Assembly: GCA_903899985.1 (NCBI GenBank)
Contig: CAIULL010000034.1
Coordinates: 1-52,392, forward strand
Direction of reading: 5' to 3'
DNA from: an uncultured Schlesneria sp.
Lineage (GTDB): Bacteria; Planctomycetota; Planctomycetia; Planctomycetales; Planctomycetaceae
DNA length: 52,392 nucleotides
In this document: positions 17,157-25,816 of the stretch, one piece after another
Numbering within the stretch: position 1 is the stretch's first letter
Layout: every line of letters starts with the position of its first letter
Notes under the pieces: generated by a model
Told to the model about the DNA's origin: nothing
What the model saw: the letters and a program-made list of their open reading frames with translations, nothing else
Database searches by the model: none
Made by a program: the position numbers and the translations under genes

Positions 17157-19124
17157 ATGAAAATCCCAAGATTCTTCCTTTTGGAAGCCAATTTCTTTAA
17201 GCGGCTTTGCATTCCATCAGTGGGCATGATCCTGTTAGCGTCTGCCTGTAGTGCGGCAGATGCGGCCGATCCAGTCCCGGTCCCGGCAAAGTACCAGACC
17301 TCGGACTGGTTCAAGGAAGCCGCGGAATCCCCATTCGAAATTGTCCCGCTTTCCTTCAATATTTTCGACCATTCAACACCGAAGTTGAAACCACGTCGGC
17401 GAGTTCAGCAGGCGAACCCGGTGGAGTATCCTTGTCCACCAGCTCCCGTCTGTCCGCCGACGCCAGTCTGCCCGCCTGCACCAAGTCAAGCACAACCAGT
17501 TTGTCCCCCTGCTCCGGCTCCGCCGTCAGAACAGGTTGCTCCTCCGTCACCGTCAGACTCAAAACCGGCAACAACCCCGGATTCAAGTCCGACGCCGAAC
17601 ACGACACAAAACACGGATCGACCACAGGACCCGAACCTTCCGCCATCACCGGATCAGCCGTTGAATCAGGCGATTCAAAATCAGGCTAACCAGAATCAGG
17701 CGAATCAGAACCAAAACGCTGCGGCCAATCAGCCAGCACCACAGAACAATCTTCTCGCTAACGCGGCGGCAAACGATCGAGTAGCCCCAGGAATGATCGG
17801 CGACTTTTTCGGGGGGCTAGGTTCCGGGAATACGGTTAACAACTCTTTTGTCGGCTTTGCAACGCAATCGATGGCCCCGGGGCATCCGAACGAATTTGTG
17901 CTCCTATCATCCAACGGCGGCATTCCAAATCAGTTTCAGACCGGGAACCAGTACCTTGCGACAGCCTCAACACTTCCATCGCATGGAATGGTTCCACCAA
18001 ACATCGTCTTTTCGTCGCCGGGCATCAGCAATCACCTCTTCCTTGTAGGAAATCAACCCACAGGGACAGTGCTGTATAACCCACCGGAAGTTAAGTCGCC
18101 TCCAAACCCAGGTTCTGCGGAAGTCTACAAGGTTTACTCAAATCAGCAGGTCTCCAACGACCCGGCACTCGCAGGTGGACGTGCAAAAATCGCTGAAAAT
18201 ACCAGTCCACTTCCCCGTGACCGCGTGTTTTTCAACTACAGCTTCTTCGACAATACGAAACTGTACCCCGGCGGCGTCAACGTCAATCGTTTCACACCTG
18301 GTTTTGAAAAGACATTTTTCAACGGGTGGTCTTCGTTCGAATTCCGAGCTCCGTTTGCCTCCTCGTTGTCTTCGACTCAAGTCATCAATGGAAATATGGG
18401 TGCGACAGCGCCAACTGATGTTGAGTGGAACAACGTGACGTTCTACGGAAAAACGTTGCTGTACCGCGACACAACCTATGCAGTCTCTACCGGTCTGGGG
18501 CTTGAAGCTCCGACGGCTCGCGGATTGCATTTCTTGAATAATAACGGCATGGAAACAATGCAGGTCAGGAACGATTCGGTCCACATCCTTCCGTTCCTGG
18601 GCGGACTGTACACCCCGAACGACCGATTCTTCTCGCAATGTTTCTTCCAGTTTGACTATGACACCAATGGAAACCGGGTCTACACGGCAAATCCCGATCC
18701 AACCACGTTTCAGCCAACACATGACTTCACCAATGTCGGACGATTTCGTGATGCAACGTTCTTCTACAGCAGCATCAATGTCGGCTACTGGATTTATCGA
18801 GAGCCCGTTGCCGGCGTGAATCGATTTGGCGTGACCGGCGTCTCGCCGACCGCAGAACTTCACTACAACCGCTCGCTACAAAGCGGGAATGTCGTCTACG
18901 ATAACAGTGGACAACAAGTGTATGGACAAAACTTCAGCTCAATCGAAGTTATTAACGGAGTCGTCGGCACGAACGTGCAGTTTGGACGTAACCGAATTCT
19001 TTCAGCCGCTTACGTCACGCCACTTAACGCCGGTAAGCAGTTCGATGGAGAGTTTCGCTTAATGTTCAACTGGTTCTTCGGAGGATCGTCGCTGACGAAT
19101 CCGCAAGTCCGAACTCAATTCTAA
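17157..19124 (+). CDS. secreted proline-rich protein with outer-membrane-like C-terminal half
   Basis: I chose the ATG at 17157 because AAGG lies six bases upstream; another ATG two codons earlier is possible. The 655-residue protein starts with a signal peptide (ending near ACSAADA). A proline- and cysteine-rich segment follows (PPAPVCPPTPVCPPAP, residues about 95-130), then a Gln/Asn/Pro-rich low-complexity stretch to about residue 205. The remaining 450 residues are rich in aromatic, alternating strands (RVFFNYSFFDN, WSSFEFRAPF, FRLMFNWFFGG) and end in Phe. This pattern fits an outer-membrane beta-barrel. No specific family was recognised. A strong terminator follows at 19171-19207, so it is probably a single-gene unit. 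Confidence 0.7.
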   Translation: MKIPRFFLLEANFFKRLCIPSVGMILLASACSAADAADPVPVPAKYQTSDWFKEAAESPFEIVPLSFNIFDHSTPKLKPRRRVQQANPVEYPCPPAPVCPPTPVCPPAPSQAQPVCPPAPAPPSEQVAPPSPSDSKPATTPDSSPTPNTTQNTDRPQDPNLPPSPDQPLNQAIQNQANQNQANQNQNAAANQPAPQNNLLANAAANDRVAPGMIGDFFGGLGSGNTVNNSFVGFATQSMAPGHPNEFVLLSSNGGIPNQFQTGNQYLATASTLPSHGMVPPNIVFSSPGISNHLFLVGNQPTGTVLYNPPEVKSPPNPGSAEVYKVYSNQQVSNDPALAGGRAKIAENTSPLPRDRVFFNYSFFDNTKLYPGGVNVNRFTPGFEKTFFNGWSSFEFRAPFASSLSSTQVINGNMGATAPTDVEWNNVTFYGKTLLYRDTTYAVSTGLGLEAPTARGLHFLNNNGMETMQVRNDSVHILPFLGGLYTPNDRFFSQCFFQFDYDTNGNRVYTANPDPTTFQPTHDFTNVGRFRDATFFYSSINVGYWIYREPVAGVNRFGVTGVSPTAELHYNRSLQSGNVVYDNSGQQVYGQNFSSIEVINGVVGTNVQFGRNRILSAAYVTPLNAGKQFDGEFRLMFNWFFGGSSLTNPQVRTQF

Positions 19125-19170
19125 TTGAAACATCCTGTCGGCTTGACGACAGACGTTGTTCACCAGAAGA

Positions 19171-19218
19171 CCCGAGGCCATTTCATTTTATGTGAAATGG
19201 CCTCGGGTTGTTCTATTT
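19171..19218 (+). terminator. rho-independent terminator after the outer-membrane-like gene
   Basis: A 15-base stem (CCCGAGGCCATTTCA pairing with TGAAATGGCCTCGGG, 19171-19207) with a short loop is followed by a T-rich run (TTGTTCTATTTCT). It lies 46 bases after the stop codon at 19124. Confidence 0.9.
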
Positions 19219-19584
19219 CTAAACAAGAATAATCGAATCGCTTACTCCATGCGATCGAGGCCAAATCCGTTAATGGTGAGATCGACTCAATCTCCCCACA
19301 AGCACCCGCCAGAGTGATAAAATAGATAATCTGGGTTGACATCAGCGATTGTGTCTCAGTATTTTACAGGAAGTCGAAAATGTGCTGTTATCAAACTGCA
19401 TTTCCATATGTTTGTTTGGTACTGCATCAGACACTGAAAAAAACTAACGTTTTCGGCCTATCTTTATTGCCTGCGACTGTAAAAACTTCAAAGTAATTCG
19501 ACGGGACAGTTGGTCGGAGCCTCGTGTACGCGGCAAGTTGAGCACCTGTGTTTTATCACTTGAATTTGAAAAGGATACTGCGAG
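19208..19584 (+). other. upstream region of the giant repeat gene
   Basis: No gene is seen here. A possible sigma70-type promoter occupies 19336-19365 (separate entry). The 220 bases downstream of it would form a long 5' leader before the ATG at 19585. AAAAGG lies 12 bases upstream of that ATG. Confidence 0.3.
19336..19365 (+). promoter_or_regulatory. possible sigma70-type promoter
   Basis: TTGACA (19336-19341) is followed after 18 bases by TATTTT (19360-19365). This pair lies about 220 bases upstream of the giant repeat gene and downstream of the terminator of the previous gene. It is a sequence match only, and planctomycete promoters often deviate from it. Confidence 0.3.
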
Positions 19585-22500
19585 ATGACTCTGTTCCATT
19601 GGCTGAGCGGTCTTTATCGAGGTCGGGTTCGAGTTCATGCACGCCGACGTAACAGTACTGCTCTCCAGACGACGCACGCCATCGTTCAGATCGATACACT
19701 GGAGCCTCGCCGCATGCTTACGGCGAACTTGACATCGACGCTCGTAGCAGGCGTACTGACTGTCACGGAAGACGCACCCAGCAACACTAATAACAATCTG
19801 ACACTCGTCTTCGAATCCTCTGGCCCCGGAACTTATCATCTGCACTTGGTCGGGTCAGGTGGAACGACTGTCAACAGTGTTGCGGATTACGACACAGGTG
19901 CGACCAACTTCGCATCGATCAATGTCGACCTTGGAGGTGGCGCCGACACACTGAAGGTTGATGCAACAGCAACCATACTGCATGTCAATCTCGGTGCAAA
20001 TAATATCGTGCTGACGGGCGGAACGGCGTCGTTGTCGGTCGAGGTTCTCGGAACAATTGACGCCGCTGGTGGAGTGGTAATTCACGGAAATGGCGGTGCC
20101 GAAAATGTCAACGTCCACGATGCGACGATCACTGGCGGCGGGCTAACGATCAACGGCAGCGACGCAGCCGACACGTTACTCGTCAAGAATACTTCTATCG
20201 CCGGTGCACTTTCGATTTCTGGCTACGGGGGAAATGACGCGATAACCATCGACGGAACAGGGGGGGCGGGTGTGAGCGCCGCCTCATTCAACCTCAGCAG
20301 CGGAAGCGGCAACAACGACCAGATTAGCCTTCTCGGGGGCGTCACCGCCACAACGGGGTTTGGAATCACCATCAGCAGTGATACCGGAACCGACACGATC
20401 GACGTCACTGGCATCCTGACGGGTGACACGCTGATCAAAGGGGCACAAAACATCGGTGATATTTCCAACGTCACCGTTCACGACGCCACCGTGATTGGCT
20501 ATTTGAACATCGTAGGTGGTGCCGGCGTTGATAACGACGTCGTCAAGAATTCCACCGTGACAGGTGCATTGGCAATCCGGGGAAATGCTGGCAACGATTC
20601 AATTAAAGTTGACGGAACCGGCGCCGGAGTCACGGCGGCTTCCCTGGTGATCAGCGGTGGTGATGGCGATGACCTGTTGAGCGTTCTCGGGGCCGTCACC
20701 ACAACCGCAAGTATCGCGATCAGTGGAGATGCGGGAAATAATACGTTCACGTTGAACGGTACGGGCGCGGGGATCAACGGGGCAGCAATCACTGTCGATG
20801 GCGGCATTGCAAACGACAACATCAGTATTCTTGGAATCCTCGCGACGACGACACCTGCTGGGATCATCGTCAGGGGTGGGTCGGGAATTGATATCATCGA
20901 TGTCACAGGAATGTTGACGGCGAACACGCTTATCGATACCAACTTTGTCCAGTCAACAGTCACTGTTCACGATGCCACGGTGACGGGTTCACTGACATTG
21001 AAGGGCGGCGTATTCAATCAAAACGATACGGTCAAGAACTCCACGATCACCGGTGCATTGACAATCACTTGCAACACCGGAAACAACGTGATCACCATCG
21101 ACGGTACAGGTCCCGGGGTTTCTGCCAGTTCCATCGTCGTTAATGGCGGGAACGGGACTGAGCAGATTAATTTGCTCGGTACGATTTCAACGACGACACC
21201 CTACGGGATCACGATTAACGGAAATACTGGTTTCGACACGGTCGACGTGACTGGAAACCTGACGGCCGATATTTTGATCAACGGGGCACCGAACGTTGGT
21301 GACACATCCAACGTCACAGTCCACGATGCGATCGTTACGGGTTCACTGACCATTGCAGGGGGTGCGGGTGTTGACAACGACACCGTGAAGAATTCCAAAA
21401 TCACAAAAGCGTTGACGATCTCGGGGAATGGCGGTAACAACACCATCACCGTCGACGGTACCGGTGCTGGAATGACAGCAGGTTCGATCGTCGTTAACGG
21501 CGGGACTGCTAACGAACAGATCAACTTCCTCGGAACGATTACGACAACAACGCCCTTTGGTATCACGATCAGTGGAAATACGGGGACAGACGCAATCGAT
21601 GTCACCGGAAAATTAACTGCTGATATTCTGATCAACGGGGCACCCGGCGCAATCGACACCTCGAACGTCATCGTCCACGATGCTCAAGTGACAGGTTCGC
21701 TGACAATCTTGGGAGGTGCGGGGATCGATAACGACTCCATCAGAAATTCGACCTTCACAAATGCCTTGGCGATCGCGGGTAGTGGGGGCAACAATGTGAT
21801 TGCGGTGGACGGAACCGGAACGGGTGTCTCGGCCGGCTCGATCGTCGTCAACGGCGGAAACGGCAGTGAGAAGATTAATTTTCTGGGAACGATCGCGACG
21901 ACGACACCATTCGGAATCACGATCAGCGGAAACACGGGAGCCGACACGATTGACGTGACGGGCACGTTGACGGGCGACACACTGATCAACGGCGCACCGA
22001 GCGCTGGCGATCAATCCAATGTCACGGTCCATGATGCCACATTTACGAACGGCTCATTGACGATCGTCGGCGGTGCAGGCGTGGATAACGACACCATCAA
22101 GAACACCACGATCAAAGGTGCGCTGTCAATTCTGGGATATGCTGGAAACGACGTGCTGACCGTGGATGGAACCGGCGGACCGGTTACCGCAGCCTCCCTG
22201 GTCATTGACGGAGGAGACGGCGACGATCAGGTGAACGTCATCGGTGCCGTCAACACGACCGCCGGAACGGCAATCCGCGGCGGTGCTGGAAATGACACGA
22301 TCACGCTGAATGGGTCCGGCGCCGGCATCCAGGCGGCCGCAATCAATGTCGATGGCGGTGATGGTAATGATCAGATCAAAGTCCTTGGGACGGTGACGTC
22401 AACCAACCCTGCCTACGGAATGACGGTCAATGGCGGAACGGGAACCGACACAATCGATGTCACCGGGACATTAATCGGTGACACGCTCATCAACGGCGCC

Positions 22501-24981
22501 CCCAACACGGGCGATCAATCCACCGTCACAGTCCACGACGCCAACATCACGGGTTCGCTGACCATCGCAGGGGGGGCAGGAGTTGACAACGATACGGTCA
22601 AGAATTCCGTGATCACAGGGTCGCTGGCCATCACGGGCAATGCAGGGAACAATGTCATTACTGTCGACGGAACGGGGACCGGAGTGACTGTTGCCTCAAT
22701 CGTCATCAATGGCGGAAACGGATCTGAAAAGATCAACCTCCTCGGAACGATTGCAACGACCACGCCCTACGGCATCACCATCAGCGGCAACAGCGGGACC
22801 GACGTCATCGATGTCACCGGAAAATTGACGGCTGACATTCTGATCAACGGCGCTCCAAACGCGATCGACACTTCGAATGTCACCATCCACGACGCGATGG
22901 TGACCGGTTCATTGTCCATCGTCGGAGGCGCTGGTGTTGATAATGACACAATCAGGAACTCTACCTTCACGAAGGCCCTGGTGATCAGTGGCAATGGTGG
23001 CAACAATGTGATTGTCGTGGACGGAACCGGGACCGGAGTCTCTGCCACATCGATCGTCGTCAACGGCGGAAACGGAATTGAGAAGATTAACTTCCTGGGA
23101 ACGATCGCAGCCACAACCCCATCCGGAATCACGATCAGCGGGAACTCGGGAACCGACACGATTGACGTGACTGGCACGTTAACCGGCGACACGCTGATTA
23201 ATGGCGCACTAAGCGCTGGCGATCAATCCAATGTCACGGTCCATGACACCACCTTAACCGGTTCATTGACAATCGCGGGTGGTGTCGGCGTTGATAACGA
23301 CACCGTCACGAATACCGCTATCACAGGCGCGTTGGCGATCACTGGGATCGCAGGGAACGACACGCTGAACGTTCTCGGAACGACCGCCCCAGGAGTGACC
23401 GCATCCTCGATCATCGTCAGCGGAGGGACTGGTAACGTCCAGATCAACATCATCGGAACGGTCACCACAACAGGCCCGATCGTGATCGGAGGAGGATCGG
23501 GAAGCGATGTGATTAACGTCAACGGAAATACGGTCGCAGGTATCAAGGCTTCTGCCCTGACTATCAACGCCGGAGACGGTAGCGTTCAGGTGAACGTCCT
23601 GGGAACGGTGACCACGACCGGCGCATTCGCGGTCAACGGCGGCGCCGGGACCGACGTGATCACTTTAAACGGGAATAATGGAACGGGAATCACGGCATCG
23701 ACGATCACGGTTAACGGCGGTAACGGTAACAATTCGGTGACCAACGTCGGTGGAATTTTGACAGCAACTGGCGCAGTCACGGTCAACGGTGGCTCGGGAA
23801 ATAACACGATTAACATCCCAGGTGCCGGGACGGTCATCAAAGCGTCCTCAATTACGATCAACACTGGTAACGGTAATGACACGGTGACGGCCGGTGGCGC
23901 ATTCAATTCGCCGAATATTGCCATCCTGGGCGGCACAGGAAATAACACAATCGACGCAAGTGCAATTGTCACCTCATCCGTCGTTGTGATTGACGGCGGC
24001 GCAACCGGGAATGACACAATCGTCTATAGTCATGCACTGACTGGCGTGACCGTTGATTTAACGAACACCAACGCGCAAAACACCGGTGGAAGCGGACTGG
24101 AAATGATCAGTAACTTCAACAATCTCGTCGGCTCCAATTCTGGCGATACGTTGACGTTGAATCTGAGCACCAAGCCGAACCTGGACCACAGCGTCTCCGG
24201 TGGTTTTGGCAATGACGTGATCACCGTTGCCGGAAGCACCAATGGGAACAAGAGCAACGTCAACGTCATCAGTGAACCACCAGCGACGCAAGGTTTTGGA
24301 CCATCCACTGCCGAAAAAGTGACCGTTGACCACGCTTCGATCGGCGGCAACTTGTCGATCACCGGCTCAGACACGGGAGACAACAACGTGTTTGTCGACA
24401 ATGCTTCGATCGGCGGCAACTTGTCGATCACCGGCTCAGACACGGGAGACAACAACGTGTTTGTCGACAATGCTTCGATCGGCGGCAACGCGTCGATCAA
24501 AGGCTCAACCAAGGGAACCAACACAGATTGGATTTACGCGTCACTTATTAGTGGTTCGTTGACCCTGAACGTGACAGGTCAAGGGACCAATGAAGTCACG
24601 CAACAATTGACGACTGTGAAGGGGACCGACACGATCAATACAGGAACCGGAAATAACCGTGTGTATATCGCAGGCCAAGACTTTTCGACCCCTCCACTGG
24701 ATCCTCCGCTCACCAACAACATGAATGTGATTTCGGGACAGTTGTCAATTACCACTGGCGGCATGAACGACATCGTCACGCTTGACCATGTCAATCTGGG
24801 GGTGAATACCAACAACATTACTTTGAGCAATAGTGGTTCCCCACAGATCGGGATTAATTTGTGCAAAGTCAATGGTAGTGCCGCTAATTTGCATACGAAC
24901 ACACTCGGGAAGATCTTTGTCGGAGCCACCCCCGTCGTGAGTAACATCAATGGAGTTACCTATGGCGATTATTTCCAATAA
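19585..24981 (+). CDS. giant secreted LEPR-type beta-strand repeat protein
   Basis: The 1798-residue protein starts with a basic stretch and then IDTLEPRRMLTA (residues 36-47), the LEPR-type N-terminal motif found on very long planctomycete surface proteins and thought to mark them for export. From about residue 170 it is made of nine Gly/Asn/Asp-rich units of about 117 residues, each beginning with a form of VTVHDA. Each unit carries DNDTVKNS, ITVDGTGTGV, IVVNGGNG, LLGTIATTTP, DTIDVTG and LINGAP landmarks. A more divergent region of the same type follows, then the 69-base tandem repeats and a unique C-terminal 200 residues. The strand-turn pattern suggests a stacked beta-solenoid. Adhesion or a surface-layer role is an inference. 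Confidence 0.88.
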   Translation: MTLFHWLSGLYRGRVRVHARRRNSTALQTTHAIVQIDTLEPRRMLTANLTSTLVAGVLTVTEDAPSNTNNNLTLVFESSGPGTYHLHLVGSGGTTVNSVADYDTGATNFASINVDLGGGADTLKVDATATILHVNLGANNIVLTGGTASLSVEVLGTIDAAGGVVIHGNGGAENVNVHDATITGGGLTINGSDAADTLLVKNTSIAGALSISGYGGNDAITIDGTGGAGVSAASFNLSSGSGNNDQISLLGGVTATTGFGITISSDTGTDTIDVTGILTGDTLIKGAQNIGDISNVTVHDATVIGYLNIVGGAGVDNDVVKNSTVTGALAIRGNAGNDSIKVDGTGAGVTAASLVISGGDGDDLLSVLGAVTTTASIAISGDAGNNTFTLNGTGAGINGAAITVDGGIANDNISILGILATTTPAGIIVRGGSGIDIIDVTGMLTANTLIDTNFVQSTVTVHDATVTGSLTLKGGVFNQNDTVKNSTITGALTITCNTGNNVITIDGTGPGVSASSIVVNGGNGTEQINLLGTISTTTPYGITINGNTGFDTVDVTGNLTADILINGAPNVGDTSNVTVHDAIVTGSLTIAGGAGVDNDTVKNSKITKALTISGNGGNNTITVDGTGAGMTAGSIVVNGGTANEQINFLGTITTTTPFGITISGNTGTDAIDVTGKLTADILINGAPGAIDTSNVIVHDAQVTGSLTILGGAGIDNDSIRNSTFTNALAIAGSGGNNVIAVDGTGTGVSAGSIVVNGGNGSEKINFLGTIATTTPFGITISGNTGADTIDVTGTLTGDTLINGAPSAGDQSNVTVHDATFTNGSLTIVGGAGVDNDTIKNTTIKGALSILGYAGNDVLTVDGTGGPVTAASLVIDGGDGDDQVNVIGAVNTTAGTAIRGGAGNDTITLNGSGAGIQAAAINVDGGDGNDQIKVLGTVTSTNPAYGMTVNGGTGTDTIDVTGTLIGDTLINGAPNTGDQSTVTVHDANITGSLTIAGGAGVDNDTVKNSVITGSLAITGNAGNNVITVDGTGTGVTVASIVINGGNGSEKINLLGTIATTTPYGITISGNSGTDVIDVTGKLTADILINGAPNAIDTSNVTIHDAMVTGSLSIVGGAGVDNDTIRNSTFTKALVISGNGGNNVIVVDGTGTGVSATSIVVNGGNGIEKINFLGTIAATTPSGITISGNSGTDTIDVTGTLTGDTLINGALSAGDQSNVTVHDTTLTGSLTIAGGVGVDNDTVTNTAITGALAITGIAGNDTLNVLGTTAPGVTASSIIVSGGTGNVQINIIGTVTTTGPIVIGGGSGSDVINVNGNTVAGIKASALTINAGDGSVQVNVLGTVTTTGAFAVNGGAGTDVITLNGNNGTGITASTITVNGGNGNNSVTNVGGILTATGAVTVNGGSGNNTINIPGAGTVIKASSITINTGNGNDTVTAGGAFNSPNIAILGGTGNNTIDASAIVTSSVVVIDGGATGNDTIVYSHALTGVTVDLTNTNAQNTGGSGLEMISNFNNLVGSNSGDTLTLNLSTKPNLDHSVSGGFGNDVITVAGSTNGNKSNVNVISEPPATQGFGPSTAEKVTVDHASIGGNLSITGSDTGDNNVFVDNASIGGNLSITGSDTGDNNVFVDNASIGGNASIKGSTKGTNTDWIYASLISGSLTLNVTGQGTNEVTQQLTTVKGTDTINTGTGNNRVYIAGQDFSTPPLDPPLTNNMNVISGQLSITTGGMNDIVTLDHVNLGVNTNNITLSNSGSPQIGINLCKVNGSAANLHTNTLGKIFVGATPVVSNINGVTYGDYFQ
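24334..24471 (+). repeat. two exact 69-base tandem repeats inside the giant gene
   Basis: The 69 bases at 24334-24402 are repeated exactly at 24403-24471. A third, diverged copy begins at 24472. Each copy encodes 23 residues that start ASIGGNLSITGSDTGD. Since the two copies are identical at the DNA level, the duplication is recent or kept identical by gene conversion. Confidence 0.95.
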
Positions 24982-25048
24982 CCCCATCAACACGCGAGGG
25001 GACAACTCCCTCAACTGACGATCGAGTTACGCAATCGGTGATTCATTC

Positions 25049-25087
25049 GAAAAAGGGAGCCTTCTAAATCAGAAGACTCCCTTTTTC
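25049..25087. terminator. bidirectional terminator between convergent genes
   Basis: A 17-base stem with one mismatch (GAAAAAGGGAG...CTTCT pairing with AGAAG...CTCCCTTTTTC) encloses a five-base loop (AAATC). It lies between the end of the giant gene (24981) and the end of the minus-strand Tyr-rich gene (25165). The A-rich left arm and T-rich right arm let it act in both directions. Confidence 0.85.
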
Positions 25088-25164
25088 CATTTTATTGATC
25101 ACTGCATCCTGCACGATTCAGACGAGCCGATCGATGCAGTTCGTCGATCGGCTTGATTAATTAC

Positions 25165-25641
25165 TCAATCTTCTCTTGCGTGACTGGACTCTTTCGCGGG
25201 CAGATCGAGGCTAGGGGCGGTTTTGATCGGTTCAATCGTGACGCCATCGGTTGAATCGGGAATCACCGGCATCGCGGCTGGCTTGGGAAATGCCGTTTCG
25301 GGAATGTCCGACAGCTTTTCTTTGCGATCCTCTTCCTTCAGAATGGAATAGACGTTGCCATCCTTTCCTTCCAGGTCAAGTCGGCCCCAGTAGACGCGGC
25401 TGTGGGGATTGTAGTAGTAGACATACCGAGGCTGCGCCGGGTACGAGATGCAGTAATGATAATTATAGCCGCTTGAATTCTGTTGGGGCTGGTAGTAGTA
25501 CGTCGAGTAGTAGTAGGTCGTCGACGGGTAATAGCTCCAACTGCTGTAGTACTGGCGATGCCCTGCCTCGCTCACGTTCGCAAATGCACTGACGGCCGAG
25601 ACCATCACCAAAGCGATCACGACTGATTTCCAAACGCTCAT
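25165..25641 (-). CDS. Tyr-rich small secreted protein (copy 1)
   Basis: I place the start at the ATG at 25641 (158 residues) because AAGGA is eight bases upstream. An upstream in-frame TTG falls within that site. A Sec signal peptide ends near SEA. The mature N terminus GHRQYYSSWSYYPSTT is followed by clusters of tyrosines (YYYSTYYYQP, RYVYYYNP) over about 60 residues. Then comes a charged, conserved segment (WGRLDLEGKDGNVYSILKEEDR) and a Pro-rich end with AMPVIPDSTDG and LPAKE. Paralogues are at 36718-37170 and 39564-40022. I know no function for this family. Tyrosine-mediated aggregation or cross-linking in the envelope is speculation. It carries one mature-region Cys (HYCISYP), also present in copy 3 but not in copy 2. 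Confidence 0.85.
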   Translation of the reverse strand: MSVWKSVVIALVMVSAVSAFANVSEAGHRQYYSSWSYYPSTTYYYSTYYYQPQQNSSGYNYHYCISYPAQPRYVYYYNPHSRVYWGRLDLEGKDGNVYSILKEEDRKEKLSDIPETAFPKPAAMPVIPDSTDGVTIEPIKTAPSLDLPAKESSHARED

Positions 25642-25752
25642 CTTCGTTTTCCTTCGCAAAAAGTGTTGAGCATTGTTAACGCGATCCCGTCGAAGATCTT
25701 GACGTGAATCGCAGCCTGCGACAGGTCAACGAATCGTGAAAGCAAATCTTCT

Positions 25753-25763
25753 CAGGATTTTCT
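25753..25763 (-). promoter_or_regulatory. conserved element upstream of Tyr-rich copy 1
   Basis: The minus strand reads AGAAAATCCTG followed by AGAAGAT, 112 bases upstream of the ATG at 25641. The same 11 bases occur 109 bases upstream of copy 3. It may be a promoter or activator site. The match is short, so chance cannot be excluded. Confidence 0.35.
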
Positions 25764-25816
25764 TTAACGCATCACTTTTTGCGCGGAAATCTGCACAAAG
25801 CAGAACTCATTTCGAC

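Noticed and set aside
24326-24562. Plus-strand ORF of repeated MLRSAATCRS peptides
   Set aside because: It is an out-of-frame reading of the 69-base repeats in the giant gene.
20223-24950. Many long minus-strand ORFs opposite the giant gene
   Set aside because: They mirror the repetitive plus-strand codons and lack start sites or domain-like features.
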